In this document: positions 22,459 to 34,089 of the stretch, piece after piece | How positions within the stretch are numbered: position 1 is the first letter of the stretch | Layout: each line of letters opens with the position of its first letter | DNA from: Hyperoodon ampullatus | Taxonomy: Eukaryota; Chordata; Mammalia; Artiodactyla; Ziphiidae | Length of the DNA stretch: 64,000 bases | Assembly (NCBI GenBank): GCA_949752795.1 | Contig: OX457057.1 | Span: 97,739,513-97,803,512, forward strand | Direction of reading: 5' to 3' | Program-made: the position numbers and the translations under genes | Notes under the pieces: model-generated | Told to the model about the DNA's origin: nothing | The model's input: the letters and a program-made list of their open reading frames with translations, nothing else | Databases searched by the model: none

Positions 22459-23180
22459 GGGGCCTGCAGTTTAAACTGAGACCATCCTTCCCCTCCCGAG
22501 GGACCGTGCCAGCCTCCTCAAGGCTTTGGGGGCTGATGGGAGAGATGGAAGTATGAGGTGCTGGGATTGATCACCTGCCCCACCCAGCACTGATTATGCA
22601 CCGACTGTTTGCAGGGCCCTGTGCTGAAACTCTGAGCTTGTGCACATTCCAATGTGAGCATCCTTTGGTCTAGTTGCAGATGAGACTAGGGTGAGCACAA
22701 GCCACAGGGGAGAGGAATGAGCTCTGGCCGAGTGCTAGAGGACAGATTCTGCAGGTTGAGGACGTCTGAAGCTGGGGCAGTCAGCCAGGAGGTGAGACTT
22801 GACCAGATCTTGAAGCAGAGAGAAAAGGCAAGGGCATTGCTAGGAGGGGGATAGTCTGCATTGAGGCTGGAGGTCAGGACACACTGGCAAGTGTACTCTA
22901 GGGACAAAGAACAGATGCTTTACCTGGGGCCGAGGTTTGGGGAGGGAGTGGTGAGCAATCAGTTTGGAAAGGGACATTGGAACCAGGTCCTGGAGGACTT
23001 TGCCCGGCTAAGGAGTTTGGACTTGAACAGTAAGTAAGGTCAAATGGTGAGACCCACAGGGCAGTGGGAAGGTTGGTCCTGGGGTGGTCTTTGTCTTCGG
23101 GAACAATGCCACGCAGGGTGACCAGGCATCCCCCAACACTTTCCCCAGCTTCGTCGGCTGAGGGGCCATTTTCTCTGCGG

Positions 23181-23194
23181 CCAGCAGGGGGCAG
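23181..23194 (+). promoter_or_regulatory. CTCF core motif match
   Basis: CCAGCAGGGGGCAG fits every position of the 14-base CTCF core consensus as I know it. It sits about 110 bp left of a long GT repeat, outside any repeat I recognise. Binding is not shown by sequence alone. Confidence 0.55.
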
Positions 23195-23298
23195 GACAGA
23201 CCCACGATGTTTCCTTAGCCCAGGTCTGGGGTGGGGTGGCCCTTCTGGGAGTGGGGAGGAACACTAGGCCCAGAGGAAACAGGCCAGCTGCTTACAGC

Positions 23299-23301
<3 letters not shown>

Positions 23302-23351
<50 letters not shown>
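23302..23351. repeat. Pure GT microsatellite, about 25 units
   Basis: An uninterrupted GT run of 50 bp, the longest pure microsatellite in the window. It is likely to vary in length between individuals. Confidence 0.97.
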
Positions 23352-23352
<1 letters not shown>

Positions 23353-23939
23353 GGGGTAGGGATGGAGGCAGGCCGGCTCCTTTCCTTAAAAGGCCAGTGT
23401 GCGGCCATTGAAGTTGCCAGGTCGGGTGACCTGATGGGACAGCCCTGGGCTGGGCACCCACCCTTCTAGGGCATATGCCCCACCCGAGTCCAGCTCTCCA
23501 GCTGTGCTCCTTGCTTTTGGTATCCCCAGCCCCTCCCCCTAATGAAGGAGCCCCAGCATCATGAAGCATCTGAACTGGGCAACTGAGGGCACCCCAGCTC
23601 CTTTGGAATCAAACCAAATCCAGGAAAGCAGCTAGGGAGAAGGAAGTCCATTCCCCTGCTCACTCTCTTCCCCAAAGTGGAGGAGGGAAGGTTGTCAGGA
23701 CAAGCAGAAGTCGTTCACGTGGGCATTTGACAAAGATTTTACTCAGTGGCTTCTGTGCTGGAGAGAGGGACACAAAGATGGGAGGGCAGCATCCCGCCAA
23801 GGCAGCATCCTGGCCCAGACCCCCCCAGTGCACAGGGCCAAAGACTCCCATGACTTAGCTGGTAAGGGTTGAGGGGCTATGAACAAAGTGCCCAGAAGCC
23901 CTGAGGAGGAGAGGATGCTTCTGCTCATTGAGGGCTGCA

Positions 23940-24070
23940 GAAGTTTTGACAAAGGAGGTGATACTGAAGCTAGGCCTTGAAACATGAATAAGATTTTGCC
24001 AGATGGAGGAAAAGGAAAGGCATCCTGGATGGGGGAACGAGCAGAGCGAAGGCACAGAGGTAAGGCTGTG
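23940..24070. repeat. L2 3' relic
   Basis: GCTAGGCCTTGAAACATGAA and GAACGAGCAGAGCGAAGGCA are L2-like phrases. Confidence 0.55.
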
Positions 24071-24109
24071 TTCAGAGAACACTGAGGAACAGATATGGTT
24101 ATATATGAT

Positions 24110-24240
24110 CCTCACCCCCCAACTTTATGGAGATATAATTGACATGTAACACTGTGTAAATTTAATGTGTACAACGTAATAAATTGATATATGTATATAT
24201 TGCAAAGTGATTACCAAAAAAGGGTAGTTAACTATATGCT
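24110..24240 (+). mobile_element. L1M 3' fragment
   Basis: TATGGAGATATAATTGACAT, then GTGTACAACGTAATAAATTG and TATTGCAAAGTGATTACC. Confidence 0.65.
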
Positions 24241-24244
24241 TCTT

Positions 24245-24420
24245 ATGTGGCAATCATTGTGCTGTAACATTTATTTATATTATGTTTCTAATTCTCACAT
24301 CAACCCTCAAGGTGCCATGATCTCCACTTTATGGATAAAGAGACAGATGGTCAGGGAAGCAAAGTGACAGCCCTGGAAAGAAACTTAGGAGCTGACATCC
24401 CAGTCAAGGACCATGTGACC
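24245..24420 (-). mobile_element. MIR SINE
   Basis: Reverse MIR phrasing: TTCTCACATCAACCCTCAAG, then TATGGATAAAGAGACAGATG. Confidence 0.55.
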
Positions 24421-25059
24421 CTGCTCTGCCTCCATAGCACTGGAGTTAAGGTGGGGATGGGTGGGTTGGAAGAATATCACAAAGACCAGAAAAGTCCTCC
24501 TCCTCCAGAGGACCTCACCCTTGGCCCCAGCATCTCTGGCTAGGCTGTGACATCTTTCGATCAAAAACTTGTTCTCAAACAGCCATCTATTTGCCGGCCT
24601 TTTCACTTTTTCTTTTCCTTTCAGAAAAGTTTTTGTGCAAATTCTGTTTTTGTGGGCCAGAGATTTTGTCAGGCCTGGGTCAGACAGAAAGACAAGGAGG
24701 AATCCTGGGGTATAGGGAGAGGAGGAGGGGCTGGACCAGACCCCAGGGTAAGTCAGCCTGCCCCTCCAACTCTTGTGCTGATATCTAAGGACTGGCTTCT
24801 CTCCTTAGGCTCCCTTTGTCTCCCCTGCCCGAGTGGGATGGAAGTGCTGAGAGAGCAGACCTCCCTCCATGGACCTCCTCTTGCAGATGAGAGAGAGGCC
24901 TGCTCCTACAGGGCTTCCCTCCTCTGCAATGGACTGTCCAAGCCTCCCCTCTAGGCCTTGGGACAGCCATCCCCACATCCTCCAATGGCCCCTTCTTAGA
25001 AATCACCCAGTGCTTCCAAACTGGGGGCTGTCATCTTTTCCTTGCCAAGGGCCCCTTAA

Positions 25060-25198
25060 AAAATCAATTTATATACATATATTGAATCATTATGTTGTAT
25101 ACCCAAAGCCAATATATGGTATGTCAATTACACTTAATAAAAATCATGAAAAACCATTAAAATCTTGATAAATAATATAAGATCAGAGGAAGGCATAT
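25060..25198 (+). mobile_element. L1 3' terminal fragment
   Basis: ATGTTGTATACCCAAAGCC, then TATGTCAATTACACTTAATA, as in L1 tails. Confidence 0.6.
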
Positions 25199-25212
25199 GA
25201 AAATTAAAAGCA

Positions 25213-25561
25213 GGTACTTCCCTGGTGACACAGTGGTTGGGAATCTGCCTGCCAATGCAGGGGACACGGGTTTGAGCCCTGGTCCGGGAAGATCCCACAT
25301 GCTGCAGAGAAACTAAGTCCGTGCACCACAACTACTGAACCTGCGCTCCAGGGCCTGCGCTCCACAACTACAGAAGCCCGCGCGCCTAGAGCCCATGCTC
25401 CGCAACAAGAGAAGTCACCGCAATGAGAAGCCCGTGCACCACAACAAAGAGTAACCCCCACTCGCCGCAACTAGAGAACGCCGGCGCACGGCAACAAAGA
25501 CCCAACACAGCCAAAAATAAATAAATAAATAAATAAATAAATTTATTTAAAAAAATAAACA
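25213..25561 (+). mobile_element. CHR-type SINE, long form
   Basis: It begins with ACTTCCCTGGTGACACAG, has a tRNA-like B box (GGTTTGAGCCC) and an AAAT-repeat tail. An exact target duplication AAAATTAAAAGCA lies at 25200-25212 and 25562-25574. Confidence 0.94.
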
Positions 25562-25579
25562 AAAATTAAAAGCATTCTA

Positions 25580-26370
25580 TCCGCCCTTGCTCCTTGCCCC
25601 ATCCTGTTCCCCAGGGAACCACTCTTAACAATTTCTTTTTTATCCCTAAGACATATTCCTTATAAACAAGCATATCTAGCTACACGTCATTGTATGTTAT
25701 TTTTTTAATACAGATGAACTATATCATAACTATATGATTTTACAGCTTACTTTTTTCATTTAATGTCATATTTGGGCATCCTTTTCACGTTGACACCTGT
25801 AGATCTACCCATTCTTTGTATTGACTGCAAAGTCCATTGTAAAGACTTGAGTAACCAGTTCCTTTTTTTGCTGGACATTTAAGCTGCTTCCAGTTTTTAC
25901 TATTGCAGACAGTGCTGAGATGAACAACTATATTTGCAGATTAATTGTCAGCTGATTAAAATCTGAATATATGTTACCAAATTGCCTTCCAAAAACACTA
26001 TAACAATTTACAGTTCCACCAGTAGTGTATGAGAAAGTCCATTTTCTTGCATCTGCACTAATATGAGTATTATCAAACTTTTAAATCTTTGCTGATGTGA
26101 TAGGTAAAAAGTGATATCTCATTAAAAGTTGTTAAGTGTCTTTAAGAGTGAGGTTGAGCATATTTTCCTATATTTGTTGACTATTTTAATTACTTTCTTC
26201 TCTTTTTGTGAATCCCATGTTACTGGCCTTTGATCGTTTTGAGGGAGGGCTATGCATCTTTTTCTCATTGATTTGTAGGAGCTCTTTGTATATTAAGGAA
26301 ATAAGCATCTAAGATCCATTTTATTATCCGCTATACACTCCATGTTTGGAAAAAATTTGTTAAATAGAGA
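25580..26370. mobile_element. Old L1M relic, about 0.8 kb
   Basis: GGGCATCCTTTTCACGTTGA, GACATTTAAGCTGCTTCCAG, TTACCAAATTGCCTTCC and GATTTGTAGGAGCTCTTTG occur in the order familiar from old mammalian L1 sequence. No ORF survives. Confidence 0.7.
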
Positions 26371-26379
26371 TTGTTAAGT

Positions 26380-28030
26380 TATTACTTCTTTCTCCATTTT
26401 CTCAATCTGATTCTGGTACACAGACCCTCAGAATGCTTATCAGCGTGAGATGGTCTGCATTGAGCTGATGTAATTCCACCCAAAAGCAAAGCCTTAGACT
26501 TTCTGTTGATCCCAGAAGCCTCACTGTGGCTAAATGTAGGCTGTCTGTTGGCTTTCCGAAATACTTTAAGTGGCTTGAGGAACCCTAGGTTCTGGGGCCC
26601 TTGCGTGGGAGCTGCAGCCACAGCTTTGGCCCCTTTAGCGCGGCTCTCTTGAGCAGCAGTGTAGTCTGCACCTGTGTGTGTCCCTCGGTGCAGCTGTGGA
26701 TTCTTATGTTCTGGTGAGTGGGCTGAGTGTTTGCATATTTTTCCTTTGTTTATAGACACTTAGTGATGTGGGTCCCTCTTTTTGTCAGTAGAAAGTCCCT
26801 GAGGCAGGACTGAGCCTGTCCCCAGGCCAGGCCCAGTGGGACTTTACTGGTGCTGAGTCCTGGGAATGGAGGAGGAGATGGAGGAGGGCAGGAGGGGTGG
26901 CAGGAAGAAGCTCCCAGGTGGCCCCAACCCCTCTGGCCTCTCCACTTCCTCAGGAGAATCTCCTCAGAGCCACATCCCATTCCCTTAAGGTGGGGTGTAT
27001 AGAGCCCCAGGCAGGATGAGAGCTGGTTTGCAGAGCCTCCAATTGGGGAGTGGGGTGCTAGACACCAAATATGGAGGAGTGGGGGGGCACAGATTTGGGG
27101 GGTTGAGGGCAGGGCGAGGTGGTTTCCAGTCTTCTGGGCACCCCCCAATCTAAAGGTGGTTCCACTGGGGGAGGCACTGCTCCCTCCTAGTCCTGGGGTG
27201 TGTGTGGGAGGGTGGCTCTGATATCCCGGTGGGAGCAGGGACTGGGGTGGGCAGGGGTGGCGGGAGGAGGAGAACCCTGGTGGAGCCTTGCAACGGACTT
27301 AGAAGCCTCCAGTTTGGTTTGTTCGTTGAACCCAGTGCTGACTTTTATGAGACCGCTACATTCCTGGGGATTGGCGAGTGAAAGTGATTAATGGGGCTGG
27401 CTATGGTAGCCGGAGCAGCAGGAAGCAGAGGCGGAGGAAGCCCAGAAGAACCTGAGTTGACACCCCGAAGCCCCAGATTCCCAGAGCTGTGGCAGGTGCT
27501 GGGGTGGAAGGGACTTGTGGTCCTGTGAAACCCCGCATCCCCCTGCTCCAGGGCTGGAGAAGGAGAGGTTCTCCTGCCTCTTCCAGGGTGAGAGCGCTTC
27601 TCTGCCTGGTGAGCAGACCCGAGGCTGGGCGGGGGCAGAGCCAGGGCAGGGTCAGAAGCAAGTCCACCAGGGTTCTGTCCTGGAACCGCGCCTGAGGCAT
27701 GTGACTCATCCCCGGAGCCTGAGCTTCCTCTGGAAAACAGGGCCAGGAGGTAGCTTATAGATAGCGCCTGGCTCTGCTCTCCTGATACCTCCTTATCTCG
27801 TGGGCTCCCTCAGCCGATGAGGCCTGGGCCCACACGGAGTCTCTGAGGAGGCAGTGAGAAAGCACCACCACATCTTCCACATGGTTTACTTTGGTTCTGC
27901 AGAAGTTTACCTCACTGAGTAAATACACAAATCTACCACGACGACGAATTTGAACACTGCTCCCGTGTACAGTGCGACTTGGTAGGTGTATTAGCTTCTG
28001 TTTCCCTTTCGTGTCTGTCAGAGCCAGTGA
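26380..28030. other. Intergenic, no recognised gene
   Basis: Mostly unique-looking and GC-rich to the right. A minus-strand open frame at 26382-26759 has no family I recognise and no exon signals. Nothing else can be supported. Confidence 0.45.
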
Positions 28031-28183
28031 TGATGTAAGCAGGTAGGGTAGGGGGTCCTGGAGAAAGAGAACCAGGCATGGCTTTCTTGACATAAGAGAA
28101 GCCATTTTTGGCCTAAGGCATTTTGGGATCTAAGTCTGGCCATGATGCTTGCCCTGGAACAGTTCTCAGTAACTAATCATCTT

Positions 28184-28214
28184 TTTTTTTTTTTTTTAAT
28201 CATTTGAACCTGTT

Positions 28215-28245
<31 letters not shown>

Positions 28246-28436
28246 CGGTACGCGGGCCTCTCACTGTTGTGGCCTCTCCCGTTGTGGAGCACAGGCTCTG
28301 GACGCACAGGCTCAGCGGCCATGGCTCATGGGCCCAGCTGCTCCGCGGCATGTGGGATCTTCCTGGACCGGGGCACGAACCCGTGTCCCCTGCATCAGCA
28401 GGTGGACTCTCAACCACTGCGCCACCAGGGAAGCCC
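28184..28436 (-). mobile_element. CHR-type SINE, compact form, inside the solo LTR
   Basis: A reverse-strand copy with poly-T and a TTTA repeat, then CGGTACGCGGGCCTCTCAC. The target duplication is TAACTAATCATCTT (28170-28183) and TAACTAATGATCTT (28437-28450). It is therefore younger than the LTR. Confidence 0.94.
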
Positions 28437-28814
28437 TAACTAATGATCTTAAGGGAAGTGAGGGAATGCAGGAACAAAGGGAAAGCAGTCAAGAAATAAT
28501 AGTTCAGGAATACAACAAAGTCCTACTTCCTCCTCGAGGATATACATTACAATCTGATACCTGTCTTTAATTCTGCAGGAATTAAGGCCCCCCACGCAGG
28601 CGGAGGACAGATTGATGTTGACCCTCCTGACTTCAGTCAACTAAAGCCTGGACTCTGTTGACCTTTGCCCCAATTCTATGCTGAATTCTCCTCTGCTCAA
28701 GCCCCTTCATGAATATGCATGCACCCCTAGCTTAAAACTTCCCTAATTTGCTGTTCGGTGGGGACACGGCTTTGGGAAAGGTCCCCGGTGTTCTCCTTAG
28801 TTGCGGCAAGTAAC

Positions 28815-28820
28815 AATAAA
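28815..28820 (+). terminator. LTR polyadenylation signal
   Basis: AATAAA about 82 bp before the right end of the solo LTR. Confidence 0.7.
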
Positions 28821-28906
28821 TCCTTCCTTCTCCTGACCTTTGGCTTGGTTGTGTCTTTTGGTTCAACACCTACTGAGAGGTGAACCCAGTTTTCGGATAA
28901 CAATGA

Positions 28907-29450
28907 CATTCAGAACATGGTGGTGAAGAATGCAGCTTCAGAACCAGAGCCAGAACCAGACAGATGAGGAGAGGGCCTGCCTCACCGGAGCAGGCTTTGT
29001 GGGCTGGTTCCACATCTACACATGGGGCCTGGCAGGATCCACTGCTCCTGTGAGGGTCAGGTCACCCTGGTGTGCAGTGCTCAGCGGAGGGCTGAGGGGC
29101 CCTTCTCCTTGTCCCAGCCAGGCCCTGCCCACCTAAGCTGGCTGGGAGAAGGAGTCTGACTCTAGGCTGGTTGATCTCATCCAGAACATGAACGGGTCTT
29201 GAAATCCGTTTCAGCTCTTAAGTCTGATACCCGAAACTACCACTAGCTCCAGGTCTGGGCTGTCCAACTCCACGATCAGTTTAGTGGGCCAGGTTCAAAG
29301 AGTAGGCCTAGGCTGGGAACTCAGGACACAGCCGTTTGCGGGGAAGAAAGGTGGATCCTTTGGGGTGTCAGAAAAGGCCTAGAACGTGAAGGAGACATGG
29401 GGCCCCCAGCTGGAGGTGAGGGAGGAGGTGCTTGAGGGTAGTTAACACGG
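28907..29450. other. Unique-looking intergenic stretch right of the solo LTR
   Basis: No gene, primer-binding site or recognised repeat was seen between the LTR and the TG-rich stretch at 29454. Confidence 0.4.
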
Positions 29451-29453
29451 GAC

Positions 29454-29530
29454 ATGTGTGTGCATGTGTGTAGTGGTGTGCGTGCATGTGTACATGTATG
29501 TGTTTGTGTGTGGTTTTGTGTGTGTATATC
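29454..29530. repeat. Degenerate TG-rich low-complexity stretch
   Basis: TGTG runs broken by CATG and TATG. Confidence 0.8.
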
Positions 29531-29739
29531 TTTAAAAACAACATTTGTCGCATTTTCCTGTTTTTCTAGAGCAGGCCTGATTGGGGCAGGGTCTGTCCTG
29601 GAACTGTCAGGGCAGTATGTGTGTGTATTGGGCTGGATGTGATTAAATGTGGCTCTCGATAAAGCCACAACAAAGGCCTCTCAATTTCTTTGGTGTTGTT
29701 TTGGGAATTTTTTTATGCCTCTGCCACCCGTGAAATCAA

Positions 29740-31420
29740 GAGCTTCTATTTAATTCATTTCCTCAAGGAATGTATTGAGCAAGGCCCAGGAGACTGTACC
29801 CTAGGTCAGAGACTGGGCCTGAGGGTCCCAGAGATAGAGGGATAATAAGACGTGGCTCCTGTGGCCCCTGAGCCCACAGCCAGAGGTGCACTGCAGAGAG
29901 CAGGGAGGCTCGCTGGGATAGCTTGGGCCACGGGCTGCAGGGGCACAGAGGGCTGCTCGTTCTGCCTGGGATGGGCAGCTGGAGGCGCCACCTCCAAGGT
30001 GGCCTTGAGCCTACAGTGAAGAATGGATGAGCATCAGCGAGGTCCCCATGGTGCAGACAGGCTCCTTGGCCTGAGGTCCCACTTGTGCCAGAGGTTGTGA
30101 AAGAGCCTGGGCTGTCAGAGAACTAGAAGTAGTGTGGTGTGGCCAGACCTTGGGGACAGAGAGCGTGGAGACAGACAGATGAAGATGCTCATCTTGAGGG
30201 TTACTTCTCTGAGTTTTCTGGGGCCTGGCGGAGGAGTCTGGACTTTAGTCCACGGCAGGGGTCACCTGCTCAGCGGCCTGCAGGGCGGGGGATTGGGGGC
30301 GGGGTGTGTGAAGATGCCCGTGCAAGAGGCTGCTCTGCGGAGGGCAGGTCTTCTCCCCAAGGTGGGCCGGCACACCCAGTCGATGTGTCGCCCAGCTCAG
30401 TCTTCAGAGAAGCTGGAAACCCATATTTTTATGTGGCACTTTTATTTTTAGATGTTAGTAATTAATTCAGATGTAACACATAACGAAACAAAAACACACA
30501 TGCAGGTCAAACAGGAAAGGTCTGTGATCCTGATGTGGCTCAGAGGCCGCTAGTGTGACCCCAGCCCGCAGTGGGAGGGGAAGCACCCGAGGTCCTGAGT
30601 GGGAGCGATGGGGTCAGAGCCTGTTTTTGCTGTGGAGGCATCTTGGAGACGGCCGTAAGGAGGGCAGGGTGCAGGTAAGCCGAGAGACCAGCTGAGAAGC
30701 TGAGAGAAAAATCTCCTTCCTCTCTATTCATACATTTACCGAATGCTGATTGGGCACGTGTTCAGGGCAGGCACCCTTCTGGGCGGTGCTGCTAAGGGGA
30801 CGCCCAGAGGTGGAGCTCCGTCCTAGTTAAGAGTACTACAGGCACCCAGAGGGCTCCAGCCTTCAAGGTTGCACGCTGGTGTCTTTGTTTTCTGGACTCT
30901 TATGCCTCCTTTAGCCTCATTTCCCCACCTGCTGGCCCAGGTCCAGGCTAACTCTTCTGTTCCCTCCCAGACATCCTTTCCTGTCTCTGTGGGCCCTGGG
31001 GCTATACTTTGGGTCCCAGGTCAAAACCGCCCTCGGCAGAGGCTCCATCACAGCCTATTTTCTGCATTGCGCCTCCACTCCGGTTGTACCCCCCTTCCCT
31101 TTGGAGTTTATCGCTGCCTCTTTTGGAACTCACAGTTTCTCTGAAAGCTCCCCTTTGCACTATAGCTCTGCCCTCCACGCTCATCCTCCAGTGACTAGAT
31201 CCCGGTGGGGGAGGGGCCTCTCTCCCTGTTCCCCAGTCTTCGCATCAGCAGGAAAGTAGCAGAGCTTTTACTCTGGACCCGAGCAGACAATGCCTGTATT
31301 CATGCATCTAGCTGAGCAACAAGTCTGGGCCTATGCTAGTCTAGGAGTGCCCACGCGAGACCTGGTCCTTGTCCTCAAGGCAGTCCCAGGAGAGGAGAGT
31401 AAGGCCTGTCCACCACCAAC
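29740..31420. repeat. Scattered L2 relics
   Basis: L2-like phrases occur near 29755-29850 (GGAATGTATTGAGCAAGGCC), 30170-30250, 30730-30800 and 31290-31390. They are strongly diverged; exact borders cannot be set by eye. Confidence 0.4.
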
Positions 31421-31489
31421 AGAAAAACCACTTAATATCTGAGAGATGGTCCCCATGAGCCAATGAGGGCTGTGGGAGAGCAGAGACCC

Positions 31490-31650
31490 AATTCTTAGTG
31501 CTAGGCATTTGACCTGCATGGGCTCATGGAATCTCACCACAACCCGTTAAGGTCAGCCCTGTTATTCTACCATTTTACAGGTGAGGAGACTGAGGCTCAG
31601 AGAAGTGAGTAACCAGCCTGAGATGGCACAGCTGTCAGCTGCAGCAACAC
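31490..31650 (-). mobile_element. MIR SINE
   Basis: Reverse MIR core: CATTTTACAGGTGAGGAGAC, then TGAGGCTCAGAGAAG. Confidence 0.75.
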
Positions 31651-32124
31651 AGGGTGGTTGACTGCCAAGCCCACTTCCTTCATGGGGTTGAGGCTTGGGG
31701 AGTCAGCTGAGAGCCAGCCTGAGGTGGTGGTGGAGGCTATTTCAGGGGTGGGGTGGGAGAGCTGGGGAGCTGCTGAGGCACAGCCCCCGTGGCATCTGCT
31801 GGACTTTTCTGGAAATGAGGAGTGCTTCAAGCTGACTGATACATTATTTGTGGGAGAGCCTGGCTGCTGGAGGGGTCCAGCAATGCCCTCAGGCTCTCGC
31901 CCAGCCCTCTCTCAGGTCTCTGAGTCCATGGCACATGCCTCTCCCTTCTCCTTCCGGACAAAGGATGAGCACTGGATTAGGAGCCAGTGGGTCCTAATCC
32001 AGGAACTCACCCATGACCTCGACTCTGGGCCTGTAAAATGGGCATAAGTACTGACTATCCTGCAGGGACTTAGTACAGATCAAAAACTTGAAGATTACAG
32101 AAGGAAACTGCTAGAAATCTTTTG

Positions 32125-32495
32125 AGGTGCGATTCACCAGGTATTTATTGAGCACGTACTCTGTGCCAGGCCGTGCACTGGATTTTAGGAATACAGTTCC
32201 CAGGAAGACAGACACAGTTCTTACCTGCATGGGGCTTAGAGTCTACAGGGGAGGCGGGCGTGAAGTAGTGGCACAGATAAATACGTAAGTACAAAATGAA
32301 TCGTGCCCTACAAGATTGTTTAACCGGGACCAAACGTGGGGTCAGGGAGGTTTTCCTGAGGAAATGGGATTTAAGCTTAAGCTGAAGGATGGGGGTGGTC
32401 AGCCATGTACAGGGCAGGGAAGGGCCCTCAGGTACAGGGTGTAAATGCAAAGCCCTGGAGTGGGGAGTGAGCCAGAGGCTTGTGACAGGACATGA
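32125..32495. repeat. L2 3' end, well preserved
   Basis: GGTATTTATTGAGCACGTAC, CTGTGCCAGGCCGTGCAC, GGTTTTCCTGAGGAAATGGG and GTAAATGCAAAGCCCTGG occur in the normal L2 order. Confidence 0.7.
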
Positions 32496-33079
32496 GGGGG
32501 AGGGAGGACTGACAGCTGGGTTAGGCATGGCCTTGCGAAAGGGAGCTAGCGAAGGAGTTTAAGTGACCTAACAACAATAAACCTGATCTCCAACCCTTAT
32601 CTCCTTGTCCTGGGCCCCTGGAGCTGCTGCCTGCCTTCTTTGCCCTCAGTGTCCACTCTGTGTGATGAGAAACTGGGCTTGGGGAGGAGGTCTCAGCCCC
32701 TGCCCCCTCCCTGAACCAAGGGGCAGCTGATTGAAAGCAGATGCCTTGCCCTGGTGTGGCCCTGGTGGCAGCGGTGAGGCTGGCTCCCCACTGCTGACCT
32801 CAGACCTGCACCGCTGGCATGTCCAGGCCGCAGACTCTCTGTCAGCAAAGCTGCATCCGTCCTGCACAGAGAGGGTCACTGTGGCTGCCCACACCCCCAA
32901 CCCAGCAATTTCCCTGCCACGGTGAGAAACCTCCTGTTCTCCTGGGCCAAGGCCCAGCCTCCTCTAATTGGGCCTGGAGCCCCGGCTGGAGGAGGGAGAG
33001 ATGCCAAGAAGGTTCTTAGAAAGGCACGAGTCTGGGAGAGGTCCCTGTCACCCTTACCTGGTTCCTCAGCACACCTGTA

Positions 33080-33305
33080 CCAGTGTCATGCCAATTGGGG
33101 CACCATTTTCCTATGTGCCTCGGGCTAGGCTCTCGGCTAAATGCTTTACGTTCTCCTACTAAATCCTCACAAACAGCTCCATGAGGTCCATACTGTTGGC
33201 AAGGTGCATGACTGAGGCTCAGAGAGGGTGCTTGTCACATAGCTGGTAGATGGCAGAGCTGGGGTTTGAACCCAGGTATTAGGTTCTAAAGGCTGTGACT
33301 CCAGT
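33080..33305 (-). mobile_element. MIR SINE, near full length
   Basis: Reverse MIR: ACTAAATCCTCACAAACAGC, GACTGAGGCTCAGAGAGGG, then GAGCTGGGGTTTGAACCCAG. Confidence 0.85.
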
Positions 33306-33924
33306 GGTCCAGTGGGCTCTGGCTGTTCCTGTACCCTCAGACACTCCCCGTGTCTGCTGCTCCTGAGGGAGCCCAGCTCAGCTCCAGGCTGCTCAAGGCC
33401 CAGAGGCTCCTGGAGGTCTTAGCACAGGGCACTGAGATGGACCCAGAGAATGTTGCAGCAGCCTCTGTGCGGTGGGAGCCCCTCTCTCAAGCAGCCTGAG
33501 CTCTGGGCACTGTCAAGGGCAGTATGCTTGCTGTTGACTCAGTTTGAACCATGCCCAGTGGTCCCTTCAGAGAGGGGAGTTACAATTTTGATGGTTGCTT
33601 CTGAATCCCCCTGGGAGCACCTCTGGCACACGTCCCCTTCGCTAGGTCCTGCCATCACACTCCCCAGTCCCTACGGTGCACCTGGAGGAATTTAGGGATC
33701 TCCCAGAGATGCCTTGTGGGTCTTTCAGCAAACCTAGTGCCACCCTGACTGCCCCTCGCTCTTAGGCCACCCTAGAAATGCGTCCTCTTTCCTCTGCTCC
33801 CACAAGGCTGCCCACCCCTCCCGCGGACCCGTCTGTTCCCCCATTACCCTGGTTTCCCTTGTCCATTTCCCCCTCTTTTGTCCAACCCAGCATCTCTGCT
33901 GGATCCCCTCCTTCAGATAGGTCT

Positions 33925-34085
33925 TTCTGCTCTCAATCAGTCGGTCAGTCAGTCAACAAGCACTCATTGAGCCATATGGACAAACTGACAAGAGCTCAGG
34001 TGCTGGAGCCAGCCACCAGGGATACCAGAACACAACCCTCTCCCGCCCTGTTCCAGGAGCTCACATCTGGTGCTCCTGGAGCATG
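33925..34085. repeat. L2-like relic
   Basis: CAGTCGGTCAGTCAGTC, then CACTCATTGAGCC and CAGGAGCTCACATCTGG. Confidence 0.45.
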
Positions 34086-34089
34086 AGGA

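Larger units (their letters stand above)
28034..28902 (+). mobile_element. Solo LTR of an endogenous retrovirus, class I type, with SINE inside
   Basis: The element runs from TGTAAGCAGG to GGATAACA (TGT...ACA ends) and is flanked on both sides by the 4-bp duplication ATGA (28030-28033 and 28903-28906). An AATAAA signal lies at 28815-28820, in a part that looks like an R region. Without the inserted SINE it is about 600 bp. No primer-binding site, gag, pol or env follows, so it is a solo LTR, presumably left by recombination. The 4-bp duplication fits gammaretrovirus-like (class I) integration. The plus orientation is taken from the AATAAA. Confidence 0.82.

Noticed and set aside
22183..22479. 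Open frames with Arg/Ala/Gly-rich proteins inside CHR SINEs (also at 28204, 53783 and 53809)
   Set aside because: They are SINE sequence read as protein. The same peptides recur at each copy.
26382..26759. Minus-strand 125-codon basic frame considered as a ribosomal-protein retrocopy
   Set aside because: It did not line up with ribosomal protein L29 or L23a, the two I compared, and has no clear tail or duplication.
28903..29140. Possible proviral leader after the LTR
   Set aside because: The sequence after the ACA end is the target duplication and unique DNA. No primer-binding site or polypurine-linked second LTR was seen.
29454..29530. TG-rich stretch considered as a CRISPR-like or structured array
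   Set aside because: No spaced identical repeats; ordinary degenerate microsatellite in a vertebrate genome.
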